Source of the DNA: a virus
Length of the DNA stretch: 33,935 nucleotides
Reading direction: 5' to 3' (one strand)
IMG/VR virus record: IMGVR_UViG_3300042294_002378
Location: 1 to 33,935 of that record
The stretch's first letter is position 1; each line of letters opens with the position of its first letter. The notes beneath the pieces were generated by a model. The model saw nothing but the letters and a program-made list of their open reading frames with translations. It was not told the DNA's origin and did not search any database. The translations under genes were made by a program, and so were the position numbers. Shown here piece after piece: positions 8,205 to 15,878 of the stretch.

Positions 8205-8576
8205 CTAGGATAAAAAATGCAATTTATAGACGGTACTCATGTACAAGCCTTCAATTTCGTCGATGATGTTATGCAAGGCGGTTTCATCTTTTGGGATAGC
8301 CTCATAACGATAGCTATGTAACCAGTCGCGTTGGGCGTCCAGCTTATCTACGATAGCCTCATCACCTTCATTGGCGGATAACTGAATATCAATCAATCGG
8401 CGATACCTGCCTTGGTAGGCTTCGGTTAAGGTGTCGGCCAAGTCGATAATGCCGTTATAGAAATCGTCCAACGCTTTATGCTGCGCGTAGCTGTGCGTTT
8501 TCAGGTGCCCGATATGCGCCAAATCACGGGCTAAAAACAAAGTACCGATAATGACGCCAACTTTATCCGCTGCCAT
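8205..8576 (-). CDS. DUF5856-like helical protein (ferritin-like fold suspected)
   Basis: The 123-residue protein starts at ATG 8576, with GAGGTG 5 bases upstream overlapping the end of the preceding gene. The segment FLARDLAHIGHLKTHSYAQH followed by KALDDFYNGIIDLADTLTEA is the hallmark of a phage family listed as DUF5856, with His and Asp/Glu spacing like a Dps/ferritin four-helix bundle. It is the last gene before the 8159-8182 terminator. It is not part of the classic P22 head order and may be a virion or DNA-protection accessory. The fold and function are inference. Confidence 0.6.
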   Translation of the reverse strand: MAADKVGVIIGTLFLARDLAHIGHLKTHSYAQHKALDDFYNGIIDLADTLTEAYQGRYRRLIDIQLSANEGDEAIVDKLDAQRDWLHSYRYEAIPKDETALHNIIDEIEGLYMSTVYKLHFLS

Positions 8577-8578
8577 GA

Positions 8579-8851
8579 TTACACCTCGGCCACAATGCCG
8601 GTGGCAGTCGTGCCGGTAGCCCATACCCGTTTTACTCTCAAGGGGTGGCGGCCTGCAATCAAGTTGGCATAGGTCACAATCGAACCGTCAAACAAGGTCA
8701 CTTTAACTGCACCTGCCACGCTGACATACAAGCTCAATGTGCATTCGGTTAAGTCGGTGGTGTCGTTAGGCGTGACTGCAAACGCGCCTACCACTTCACT
8801 GGCAATGGTGCGGTTTTTGTTCGTGTGTCGGTCTTTGATAGTCGATGACAT
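8579..8851 (-). CDS. spike-base-like small protein (RCAP_Rcc01079-type)
   Basis: In this 90-residue protein, FAVTPNDTTDLTECTLSLYV, GAVKVTLFDGS, NLIAGRHPLRVKRVWATGTT and ATGIVAEV follow the pattern of the small spike-base proteins known from gene transfer agents and many phages (TPSDTTDL ... LYVG.aGdvkV ... vpaG..lPvRv.rV.aTGTTAt). It has AAGGA 5-6 bases before ATG 8851. In gene transfer agents such proteins cap head spikes; here it lies directly after the portal gene, so it is probably an exterior head or connector protein. The motif match is strong by eye; the role is by analogy. Confidence 0.65.
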   Translation of the reverse strand: MSSTIKDRHTNKNRTIASEVVGAFAVTPNDTTDLTECTLSLYVSVAGAVKVTLFDGSIVTYANLIAGRHPLRVKRVWATGTTATGIVAEV

Positions 8852-8860
8852 GATCTTTCC

Positions 8861-11023
8861 TTATTGAGTTTGAATAGCTGGCGCTTGAACGTCTACTTTT
8901 GGCGTTCTGACAATCGGTTCATATTTGGCGCGGGTTGATTCGGTTTGCACCTTTTCCGCCTCTGCGTTGGTTTTACGAATCTGCGCCGCTTTTAACGCAC
9001 TATCCAAAACAAACGCTTTTTGAGCCATGTCTTGTTGGATAGCCGCTGCTTGTTGTTGGGCTTGCATAGCCGCTTGCTGTTGCTCTGGGTCTTGGATGCC
9101 CACGGCAGCGCGTATGCGGTCGGCCAGCATGTGACGTTTTGGCATATCGGTGGCTTCAATCACAAAATCCACCACCTGCGCCTGCAATTGAGGCGGTAAC
9201 GACTTGGTAATCTCGGTCATCATCTGCAACTGTTGCATCCGGTAAGTCGGTGTACTTGGAACGTCGTCCAATACGATCTTGGCTTTGACCTTGGTCACGT
9301 TGTTGACGATGGTTGGCTGTCCGGTTTCTTGATCAACCGCAGGCATATTGAGCGGAATAACTTTTTTACCTTTGCCCTCACCAATAGTCACTTTGTTCGG
9401 GCCTTGCATCAGGTTTTGTTTGACCATTTCAAACAACATTTCGCCCACAATCCGACGTGCGTAAGCGTAGTTGTCGTTAATCTCGGCCAGTGTATTAACG
9501 CCCTGCTCGATCAAGCTATTGATAGCTAGACCGGATGACGCGCCGGATTGCTGGCCTTGCATCGATTTGTGAATACCGGACGCTTCGGCAATTTCTTGCT
9601 TGGCTTCCTGCATTACTTGGAATTGTTGTGTTGCCAATTCACCGCCTGGTTCTACCCTAAACTGACTGGTAGGCTTGCGATTGGCATTCATAATCACATA
9701 CGCGTCAGGACGGGCCACTTCTTGAGAGGCTTTGGCGTGATCCAGCACGGCGTCCGAATCGGTGATCACGCGGCGGCTGTTCAATGCCCATAGCATTTTG
9801 GATTTACGCGCGTTGACTTCATCTTGCGGTGACACCATCGTGCGCACCAAACCGTAAGGCACGTTGGTCAAATCTTCGCGGTGTCCAAAAAACGGCACAT
9901 ACGGGAATTGGTTGTGTTTGTACGGGCTAGGCACGTCATATAAGAAATGTGGCCCCGTGTACCATGCCAAACGAACCTTTTGGAACGTGGCTTCTTTGAT
10001 TTGGGCAATCCCTGACACAATCGCTTCATTGTGGCGCGGGTTGTTAAAGTCGGCTTCCATCGTGGTGCCGTTGGGCAAGGTCATTACATAACCACGTACC
10101 CATTTGCGGTACCAGATTTCATACAGGCAAATACGCATCCGCTGAATGTCGCGCCAATCGACGGCAGCAATACGGGTATCGCGTTCGATTTCCCATGACT
10201 GCACTAATCGGCTGTCTTGTTCGAGCAATGGATCAAAGCCAGCCCAGCCGCCTGTGGTCATTCTGAATAGGCCGGCATATTGCGGCATAAGGGCGATTGC
10301 GTGTTCCAGTTCTAGCCAACGTCTGCGGATCAGATACCGTGAGTCGGATAAGTCCGGTTGTTCTGAGCGCCAATCCCAAAAGATTTCGCGGCGGTGAACG
10401 TAACGCACTCGGTACGGACATTTGAACGGATCGTGTTCGCGTGCGACTTCCACCCAGCCTAGCCCCGCCTTGATTTGCGCGGCGTAGGCGTCTGACACGG
10501 CACGGTCTGCCCGTGATTCGATTTCAGCGTGTTTGAGTTTGACGGTTAGCGCTTCGGCTAGATCGTCGTCGCATTCTTCATCATCTTCTGGACGCACGCG
10601 CCAATCAGTACGGGCTTTGGCTTCCATACCCAGCACCGTATCAATGGTGGGCTTGATGATATTGGTGATAAGCGGCGGTTGCCCACGGTCTTTGAGCTTT
10701 TCTACCGTTTCGGGTGATAACTGGTTGCCGTCGTAATAGTCGGCGGCGCGGTCGGCTTCTCGACGCCAATGCGGTTGATGCTTAATTTCACGCAAGAACA
10801 TCTCGACCTGTGCGCGAGGCAAAGCCGTGTTCTCAAGATCATCAGGAATCTCGTTTGGGTTTTGGTTATCGGTTGGCGCTTCGCCAATAACAACATCACC
10901 ATTAGGCCTCTGGTCTGCTTGAAACCGCTTTGCCATGGTGGGGCCGCCAGCATTTGCACCTGGATAACCTGCCGAATCGCGGTCTATTGCCGCGTTTGTC
11001 AATTGAATGTCGCCTATAGGCAT
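8861..11023 (-). CDS. portal protein (P22-type)
   Basis: The 720-residue protein is close in size to P22 portal (725). TIDTVLGMEAKARTDWRVRP, the FDWRSEQPDLSDSRYLIRRRW region, VPFFGHREDLTNVPYGLVR, ASGLAINSLIEQGVNTLAEI and the LQMMTEITKSLPPQLQAQVV helix are all typical of the P22 portal family. The C-terminal part (from about residue 640) is a Gln/Ala-rich coiled coil, comparable to the barrel helix of P22. It starts at ATG 11023 after a 46-base gap following the large terminase gene. It forms the dodecameric DNA entry ring at one capsid vertex and docks the terminase and adaptors. Confidence 0.9.
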   Translation of the reverse strand: MPIGDIQLTNAAIDRDSAGYPGANAGGPTMAKRFQADQRPNGDVVIGEAPTDNQNPNEIPDDLENTALPRAQVEMFLREIKHQPHWRREADRAADYYDGNQLSPETVEKLKDRGQPPLITNIIKPTIDTVLGMEAKARTDWRVRPEDDEECDDDLAEALTVKLKHAEIESRADRAVSDAYAAQIKAGLGWVEVAREHDPFKCPYRVRYVHRREIFWDWRSEQPDLSDSRYLIRRRWLELEHAIALMPQYAGLFRMTTGGWAGFDPLLEQDSRLVQSWEIERDTRIAAVDWRDIQRMRICLYEIWYRKWVRGYVMTLPNGTTMEADFNNPRHNEAIVSGIAQIKEATFQKVRLAWYTGPHFLYDVPSPYKHNQFPYVPFFGHREDLTNVPYGLVRTMVSPQDEVNARKSKMLWALNSRRVITDSDAVLDHAKASQEVARPDAYVIMNANRKPTSQFRVEPGGELATQQFQVMQEAKQEIAEASGIHKSMQGQQSGASSGLAINSLIEQGVNTLAEINDNYAYARRIVGEMLFEMVKQNLMQGPNKVTIGEGKGKKVIPLNMPAVDQETGQPTIVNNVTKVKAKIVLDDVPSTPTYRMQQLQMMTEITKSLPPQLQAQVVDFVIEATDMPKRHMLADRIRAAVGIQDPEQQQAAMQAQQQAAAIQQDMAQKAFVLDSALKAAQIRKTNAEAEKVQTESTRAKYEPIVRTPKVDVQAPAIQTQ

Positions 11024-11069
11024 GGGATTTTCCAGTTATTCTTTTGCCGAGTGTATTTTGTGGGCTGTC

Positions 11070-11086
11070 TGACTATTTGACTGCTA
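11070..11086. repeat. 17-bp direct repeat, copy B (at terL stop codon)
   Basis: TGACTATTTGACTGCTA is identical to copy A at 4779-4795. On the minus strand it starts with the TAG stop of the large terminase gene and covers part of the short gap before the portal gene. The coding bases just before both stops are also alike (GGCGTGC), although the encoded C-termini are different proteins. Confidence 0.85.
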
Positions 11087-12538
11087 ACCTGCACGCCAGT
11101 CGTGATCACGGCGAGGGTTTAAGTATCCTTTTTGCGGGTCGGGTGGTGTGATGGCATAACGCAACATCATCATGGCGTAACGGCTGGCCGATATAGAGTC
11201 GTCGCGCTCTTTAACAATCTTGCCGTCTTTGCGGTGATAGAGTTGGCGCTCTGATAGCCAGTCTTTTTGGTTGCTAAACACCTTCCAGCGTCCGGTTTGC
11301 ATCCGGTTGAGCATTTCCAATACACCGGCCTCAACACTGGTACGCGATACCTTGTACCCGTTTTCGTCGCCTGTTTCTGGGAACTGCGCCATTTCGTGCA
11401 ACATGTTGACGCCTTGCACGCGGTATTGCTCGGCCAACTGAATACCAGAGCCTTTGTCGTGTTGTAAGCCGTCGTGCGGCCATGCACACGGTATCCAATG
11501 ACCTCGCTGCGTAATCAGTGGCGCAATTTGCAAAGGGATGGATTCGCGAATACGGATGCTGTCATACAGATAAACAATGTCGTTGTCTCGATCCCAAGCC
11601 AGCCACACCACCGCCGTGGGGTGATCCCAGCCAAAGTCGATGCCGCAAATGACAGGCCAAATATCGGGAATTTGAAACGGATCACACACAATGGATTCTT
11701 CGGTGACAGGGAAAATCAAGCCCGAACCCATGATTGGAATCCCTTTGGCACGGGCTTCTCGTTCGTGCGCTGGGTAACTGGCAATGATTCGCTCTTTATC
11801 TTCTTCGCTGTAATGCCCAACGTCGTCGATAGTCATGTTGATGTCAACACGGTCAGGGTTAGTTTCAAGTAAGAAACGGCTGACTACATCGGACATACCC
11901 AATAGCGGGGTGAACGTGATCCAGACAATCCCCTTGGTGGCGTTTGTTCTGGTCAATACTTCGGTGTAAATATCAATCGGTGGTTCTTCGTCAAGCGCGG
12001 CAAAGTCGAGTGTCTCGCCTTGCAGCTTTTCCCGTCCCTGCTCGGCTGACTTGAAATAGATACGGCTCAGACCACCGGACACATGCTTAACAAACACGCA
12101 ATCGACACAATCGGCCACGCCTTGCGCACGTTTGATGTCAACAATAAGCTCTTGTGGAATAGTGCCTGTTCCCCATTCACCAGGTCGGCCAAGTATCAAG
12201 CGCTGCATCGTGTCGCGGGTCGATTGCATGGATTGCCCAAGCGCCCAGCCCGTTACACCTCTTGACCATCTTTTTCCTTGCCACCAATCAGGGTACAGTC
12301 CGGTTAAGTGATAGGCACACTCATACGCCGATGACCACGTTTTACCCAACTGATTACCCGCACGAAACAAGCGCTCACGAAATTGATCACCGCTGTTGTG
12401 AAATTCAATCTGTTTGGAATAAGGCTTGTATCGGGCCAGCTTGTTTTTGTCCTGCCTGCGCTTTTGTTCTTGCAGCAGTAGCAGTAGGGCTTTTTGTTTA
12501 GATACGTTTTGTAGGTGTTTGGGAAGTTCAACCTGCAT
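11084..12538 (-). CDS. terL: terminase large subunit
   Basis: The protein has 484 residues from ATG 12538 (a TTG one codon earlier is possible). The N-terminal ATPase shows Walker A AGNQLGKT at residues 61-68, a Walker B LDFAALDEE at about 178-186 and a VWITFTPLLGMSDV coupling-type segment. The C-terminal nuclease has CGIDFGWDHPTA with the first metal-binding Asp at about 302, then YLYDSIR. This is the P22/T4-type Terminase_6 layout with a gp17-like nuclease. It packages DNA through the portal and cuts concatemers. The start overlaps the end of terS by 11 bases. The 17-bp repeat (11070-11086) begins at its stop codon. Confidence 0.93.
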   Translation of the reverse strand: MQVELPKHLQNVSKQKALLLLLQEQKRRQDKNKLARYKPYSKQIEFHNSGDQFRERLFRAGNQLGKTWSSAYECAYHLTGLYPDWWQGKRWSRGVTGWALGQSMQSTRDTMQRLILGRPGEWGTGTIPQELIVDIKRAQGVADCVDCVFVKHVSGGLSRIYFKSAEQGREKLQGETLDFAALDEEPPIDIYTEVLTRTNATKGIVWITFTPLLGMSDVVSRFLLETNPDRVDINMTIDDVGHYSEEDKERIIASYPAHEREARAKGIPIMGSGLIFPVTEESIVCDPFQIPDIWPVICGIDFGWDHPTAVVWLAWDRDNDIVYLYDSIRIRESIPLQIAPLITQRGHWIPCAWPHDGLQHDKGSGIQLAEQYRVQGVNMLHEMAQFPETGDENGYKVSRTSVEAGVLEMLNRMQTGRWKVFSNQKDWLSERQLYHRKDGKIVKERDDSISASRYAMMMLRYAITPPDPQKGYLNPRRDHDWRAG

Positions 12539-13094
12539 CAATCAGTAACCCCGTTTCTTGGGCCAATTGCGCGGTGATCCTCGCTATATCTTCATCGGTG
12601 AGATTGGCGTAATCATCTGGCTTGGTTTCTTGCGGCTTGAATAAGCCCATGGTGTCACCCAGCATACGCAATGCCGTGTTAGCGCCTGGTGCATCGAACT
12701 TGAATTCTCCCGACGGTTCGCCGTTAATCATCACGGGTTCAGCTTGCATACATCTGTCAACCACGGACATGAGGCGTGTAATCACCCACTCACGATCAAG
12801 ACCGGATTTTAGAATCGCGTTTTCGGTGGCAATGGCTGACAGTTCAGCGATGCGAGAACGCACGTCGGGCATTTTCTCCCACTTGTTGCGGATGGTTGAG
12901 ATGGTGACTTTGGCACCACTGGCAACCAGTGATTCTTTCATGTCCATGCCCAACGCACGGGCACGACAGTAGGCTTCTTGCTCAATGGTTAATCTGCCGA
13001 CACCCGCCATTGTTCCGTTAATCCGGCGAGTACCTTTTTTTGAGCCGCCTTTAGGTAGTTTCTTTGGCGTGCCGTCTTTCTTAAGCTGCGCCAT
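12528..13094 (-). CDS. terS: terminase small subunit
   Basis: The 188-residue protein has a basic N-terminus (KKDGTPKKLPKGGSKKGTRR) and a helix-turn-helix-like segment (LTIEQEAYCRARALGMDMKE, then SLVASGAKVTISTIRNKWEK), typical of Terminase_2-type small subunits that bind the pac site. The central REWVITRLMSVVDRCMQ helix probably drives ring assembly. The C-terminus (ANLTDEDIARITAQLAQETG) fits the large-subunit contact region. Its ATG shares one base with the stop of the upstream membrane-protein gene (TAATG), indicating coupled translation. The pac site may lie in or near this gene but cannot be read. Confidence 0.85.
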   Translation of the reverse strand: MAQLKKDGTPKKLPKGGSKKGTRRINGTMAGVGRLTIEQEAYCRARALGMDMKESLVASGAKVTISTIRNKWEKMPDVRSRIAELSAIATENAILKSGLDREWVITRLMSVVDRCMQAEPVMINGEPSGEFKFDAPGANTALRMLGDTMGLFKPQETKPDDYANLTDEDIARITAQLAQETGLLIDAG

Positions 13095-13399
13095 TACTTG
13101 ACTGACAGGTGAAACAAACTAAATACAGTGGTACCCAACAGCCCGATAATGCCGATTACGCCCGTGATTACCCAGCCTTTGACCATCTTGAGCATCGGCA
13201 TTTCCGTTTCCATGCCTCTGATGCGTTCTTCGTGTTCGTCGATATGCTCAAACGCCCGTGACAACGCTTCGCGCGTTTCGATGTGCTTTTGCTCCAGCGC
13301 TGCCAACTGAACTAGATTATCCGATATGGCTTGCAGCGTTTTTTCGATCATGCTTAGCCGATATTGAGTTAATTCGTCGTTGTTTTGTTCGCTGCTCAT
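13094..13399 (-). CDS. coiled-coil membrane protein (XhlA-like)
   Basis: The 101-residue protein has an N-terminal ~70-residue coiled coil (YRLSMIEKTLQAISDNLVQL, then EQKHIETREALSRAF with EHIDEHEERIRGMETEM) followed by one C-terminal membrane segment (VKGWVITGVIGIIGLLGTTV). This is the layout of hemolysin XhlA-type phage proteins found in lysis cassettes. It starts at ATG 13399 in a TAATG overlap with the Rz1 stop. It could assist holin function, or act elsewhere, since it sits between spanins and terminase. The topology is clear; the family call is tentative. Confidence 0.65.
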   Translation of the reverse strand: MSSEQNNDELTQYRLSMIEKTLQAISDNLVQLAALEQKHIETREALSRAFEHIDEHEERIRGMETEMPMLKMVKGWVITGVIGIIGLLGTTVFSLFHLSVK

Positions 13400-13683
13400 T
13401 ACTTTGTCTCTAGTTGTGTCCTTACGGAATTGATAACCTGCTCCCGCGTCAACACTGCATCAACGAGCGCGTTTTGTTTAGCTTTGCAATCTTTATAAAT
13501 CTGGTTGGCTTCGGTCAATGCACGGGCAATATCGTATTGATCGCCTGATGTCAGCGGCGCAACTGTGCCTTCGCAGCGCGTGAGTAGATCACTACTGACT
13601 GGCGGCGAGATCAGCGTTAAGCGCGTCGCGCAACCCGACAGGCAAATTGCAATCGATGACAGTAGGATCGTTTTGGCGTACAT
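13399..13683 (-). CDS. outer-membrane spanin lipoprotein (Rz1/LysC-like)
   Basis: The 94-residue protein has a lipoprotein signal: MYAKTILLSSIAICLSGC with the lipobox LSGC (Cys 18), so the mature protein starts at that Cys. A Pro-containing segment (LISPPVSSDLLTRCEGT) and the C-terminal QIYKDCKAKQNAL fit LysC/Rz1-type o-spanins. The gene starts inside Rz (13592-13960) in another frame and overlaps it by about 92 bases, the classic nested spanin arrangement. With Rz it should fuse inner and outer membranes in the final lysis step. It is longer than lambda Rz1, as usual for the LysC type. Confidence 0.8.
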   Translation of the reverse strand: MYAKTILLSSIAICLSGCATRLTLISPPVSSDLLTRCEGTVAPLTSGDQYDIARALTEANQIYKDCKAKQNALVDAVLTREQVINSVRTQLETK

Positions 13684-13960
13684 GAGCGGTTTCCTTAATG
13701 ATTTGCTGCAAACTGGCGGCGTGTTGCTTATTGGCGGCCAACTCCGCTTGTAATTTGGTCACGGCTAATTGATCGGTGGCTTTGGTGGTGGATTCCACCA
13801 CGGTTTGCACGGTGTCTTGTTTAGCTTGGACGGCGGCTTGTTCGACGGCTACCAAATGCGCTTTGTATTCGTAGCCGGAGGCGAATGAGGCAAGCAAGGC
13901 AACAGCCAGACCTGCATAAAAGTAGGGATTGATTAGCCCAAACATACCGAATGCCCCCAT
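13592..13960 (-). CDS. inner-membrane spanin Rz
   Basis: The 122-residue protein has an N-terminal membrane anchor (residues ~9-28, NPYFYAGLAVALLASFASGY) and a periplasmic coiled coil rich in Gln, Ala and Lys (VEQAAVQAKQDTVQTVVEST ... LQAELAANKQHAASLQQIIK), the standard i-spanin layout. Its end overlaps Rz1. The start overlaps the end of the endolysin gene. ATG 13960 is used; ATG 13945 is also possible and has GGGGG 8 bases upstream. It follows the transglycosylase and precedes the packaging genes. Confidence 0.8.
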   Translation of the reverse strand: MGAFGMFGLINPYFYAGLAVALLASFASGYEYKAHLVAVEQAAVQAKQDTVQTVVESTTKATDQLAVTKLQAELAANKQHAASLQQIIKETAHVRQNDPTVIDCNLPVGLRDALNADLAASQ

Positions 13961-14553
13961 GATTGAAATTTAGGTTGATGTTTGAACAGGATTCGCAGCG
14001 GGTATTCTTCGTTTTCACGCTGATTAGCTGCGGTAATACCTGGGTTCAAGTGTCCGGTGGCTTGCCAGTTGGTCGGCGTGATCGAAAGCTTTTGGCGTTT
14101 GTACACATAGCCAAGTCCGCCGTTGTAAGCAGACAAGGCAAAGTGCCATTTGTCACATTCGGTATCACCTTTGACACGCTCATAGAGCCAGCGGTCATAC
14201 CAAACACCTGCGCGGATTGCCCACGCTGGGTTAAACGGATCAACCACGCCCCAGTGATTGACGGTTTCAGACCAGTTGGCGGTTGCTGGCATAAACTGCA
14301 TCAACCCTTTAGCGCCTACTCTGGACAGAGATAGCGGGTTCCATGCCGATTCTTGTTGTATTTGCCCAGCGATTACCGGAACGGGCGCTGGAATACCAAA
14401 GCGAAACTGAGCCTCGCGGGTTATTTGCGGTCGATATTGATCCGCTGGCGCACAGTGAGCGGGAATAGCAAAGACAGGCGCAAAGCTGGCGATAAATACA
14501 AAGGCGGCAATGATGATGCCCGATTGGATACGTTTTGCTTTGCGCTTGGTCAT
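13933..14553 (-). CDS. exported lytic transglycosylase endolysin (SLT-type)
   Basis: The protein has 206 residues from ATG 14553 (GGAG 7 bases upstream; a longer frame from 14574 lacks a site). After a basic N-terminus comes a hydrophobic stretch at residues ~12-30 (GIIIAAFVFIASFAPVFAI), which is a signal peptide or a signal-arrest-release anchor. The catalytic domain has the SLT motif IAGQIQQESAWNP with Glu 68, GAKGLMQFMP at 80-89 and ALSAYNGG further on, as in PF01464 family transglycosylases that cleave peptidoglycan to 1,6-anhydromuramic acid. If exported by Sec, lysis timing would rest on a pinholin or membrane depolarisation. The order with Rz/Rz1 supports a lysis role. Confidence 0.85.
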   Translation of the reverse strand: MTKRKAKRIQSGIIIAAFVFIASFAPVFAIPAHCAPADQYRPQITREAQFRFGIPAPVPVIAGQIQQESAWNPLSLSRVGAKGLMQFMPATANWSETVNHWGVVDPFNPAWAIRAGVWYDRWLYERVKGDTECDKWHFALSAYNGGLGYVYKRQKLSITPTNWQATGHLNPGITAANQRENEEYPLRILFKHQPKFQSWGHSVCLG

Positions 14554-14557
14554 TGCC

Positions 14558-14920
14558 TTACTCCACAGACTCAAACAGCCTTTGTTTCAACTCGTAACCC
14601 ATCAACGGCCAAATTTTGTTGACTGCATTTTGACGGGCAATCTTTCTGCCGATTTCAGCATCAAAATTTTCGCGGCTGGCGCAAGCTGATTCGCCTGTAA
14701 CAGTAAAGCCGTTATTTAAAACTAATACACAGAAAGTCAACATACCTAGCGTTGTGTGATCGTCATCAGGTACTTCTACGCCTTCTCCGTTACCATTAAC
14801 GCCTTGCCGTGCAACAAAGTAGTAACCGCTTTTGATATTTGCTTCAATATCCGCTGGCGTTACGCGCGGAGCTGTTAAGCCTTTGTTTAGGATTTCTTGT
14901 TCGATTTGTTTATCTGACAT
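14558..14920 (-). CDS. Gp49-family phage protein (N4 gp49 / Sf6 gp66-like)
   Basis: The 120-residue protein contains the segment TFCVLVLNNGFTVTGESACA followed by FDAEIGRKIARQNAVNKIWPLMGYEL, which is an unmistakable match to the family named after N4 Gp49 and Sf6 gene 66 (PF13876). Its function is unknown, though the family is widespread in tailed phages, often near lysis or late genes. It has ATG 14920 and a CGGA site about 8 bases upstream. The stop TAA is 4 bases before the endolysin start, and the endolysin ribosome site overlaps its end. Confidence 0.85.
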   Translation of the reverse strand: MSDKQIEQEILNKGLTAPRVTPADIEANIKSGYYFVARQGVNGNGEGVEVPDDDHTTLGMLTFCVLVLNNGFTVTGESACASRENFDAEIGRKIARQNAVNKIWPLMGYELKQRLFESVE

Positions 14921-14925
14921 AAGTG

Positions 14926-15384
14926 TTATTCCGTTGTTTTTGGCAGCATTAGAACTGCGTCCGGTTCAGTGTTCTTGAAGTAGTCGATCATGTACGACGG
15001 ATCGTGTGTTGTGCTAAGCATTTCTACCGACGGCTGATATGCGGTTAGTCCGTCCTTACTTGTTTTCCATGTTCCGCCAACGTATTTGCCGCCGACTCCA
15101 TTGTCTGTGTTGTGGTAGATTGACTGATCGCTAAATGTTGGGTGGTTTGGCTTTTTGAACTCGTCACCTGCGTGGCCATTTTCGGCTGAGAATACGTTTT
15201 CACCGTATTTTTTAAAAGCGCCTTGCAGGTCGTAGTCGATATTGTCGTTAGCAAGGTTTCGTCCAATGCGACTTGATTCTTTAGCAATCCACTGTGCGTA
15301 CGCTTTTGTTTGATCGTCGTCCAGATTCGTATTGAAATTGCTCTTAAAATATTGATCTTCTGCAGTTAGCTCTTGCTCTGACAT
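14926..15384 (-). CDS. phage protein with conserved HPTFSDQSIYH motif
   Basis: The 152-residue, strongly hydrophilic protein has GGAG 6 bases before ATG 15384. The stretch FKKPNHPTFSDQSIYH, preceded by IDYDLQGAFKKYGE and followed by GGKYVGGTW and AYQPSVEML, is a motif I know from hypothetical proteins and from parts of larger internal virion proteins in podovirus-like phages. Here it is a free-standing small protein inside the lysis block. No membrane segment or catalytic pattern is obvious. Function unknown. Confidence 0.6.
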   Translation of the reverse strand: MSEQELTAEDQYFKSNFNTNLDDDQTKAYAQWIAKESSRIGRNLANDNIDYDLQGAFKKYGENVFSAENGHAGDEFKKPNHPTFSDQSIYHNTDNGVGGKYVGGTWKTSKDGLTAYQPSVEMLSTTHDPSYMIDYFKNTEPDAVLMLPKTTE

Positions 15385-15387
15385 GTC

Positions 15388-15600
15388 TTACTCCGTTACC
15401 AGTTGCCAATCATCGGCCAACAAATCCGATTGTCCTGGCAGCCAGTTGGTGATGACGTCGGTGTTGACCACGACAGCAATGAATTTATGATGACTGCCAG
15501 CGGTGGCGAGTATTAGGTGCGAGTTCACGGGCTGATTCCACCCGTCGCGCTTAATGCGTTTGCCGTTAAGCAGTTCTTCTAGCGCCTGTCCGAATCTCAT
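15388..15600 (-). CDS. Tad2-like anti-Thoeris protein (DUF2829)
   Basis: The 70-residue protein starts at ATG 15600 with GGGGA 8 bases upstream (an in-frame TTG at 15606 is weaker). MRFGQALEELLNGKRIKRDGW, then LILATAGSHHKFI and a final LPGQSDLLADDWQLV follow the DUF2829 pattern, now named the Thoeris anti-defence 2 (Tad2) domain. Characterised Tad2 proteins bind and sequester the cyclic ADP-ribose-type signal made by ThsB, blocking ThsA activation. Here it sits between the putative holin and a hypothetical gene in the lysis region, 2 bases after the holin stop. Many DUF2829 members are untested, so activity is inference. Confidence 0.75.
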   Translation of the reverse strand: MRFGQALEELLNGKRIKRDGWNQPVNSHLILATAGSHHKFIAVVVNTDVITNWLPGQSDLLADDWQLVTE

Positions 15601-15602
15601 TA

Positions 15603-15878
15603 TCAAATCCCCATTGATCCGGCAATGATTACGGCGCCGATAAGCACAGCACGCGCCAGCTTTTCAGTTGGGCTTGAATCGGTGACGACACGACCGATTG
15701 CATTGCGGCTAATCCAATAGCCAACCCAAGCCAACGTAGTAACGTGGCCGAGTTTGTAAGTGACGGTTTGAACGGCTGGGTAATCGTTGCCGATAACCGT
15801 TGCAAGTGCATACATGGCAAGGCCAGTAAGCAGCCAAGCAATCATGCGTAGCGTTCCGATTTGTTTGTTAGTTGTCAT
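15603..15878 (-). CDS. putative holin (three-TM type)
   Basis: The protein has 91 residues from ATG 15878 (GAGG 8 bases upstream); the longer reading from 16019 lies in the preceding gene and is rejected. Three hydrophobic segments are visible: MIAWLLTGLAMYALATVIG, LGHVTTLAWVGYWI and ARAVLIGAVIIAGSMGI, with short charged loops (RNAIGRVV and SPTEK). The GHVTLLAWVGYWI-R and late AR-x-hydrophobic patterns resemble the 'putative phage holin' family PF16931. It lies four genes upstream of the endolysin. No other multi-pass membrane protein is in the late block, which strengthens the call. It would release the endolysin or collapse the membrane potential. Confidence 0.65.
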   Translation of the reverse strand: MTTNKQIGTLRMIAWLLTGLAMYALATVIGNDYPAVQTVTYKLGHVTTLAWVGYWISRNAIGRVVTDSSPTEKLARAVLIGAVIIAGSMGI

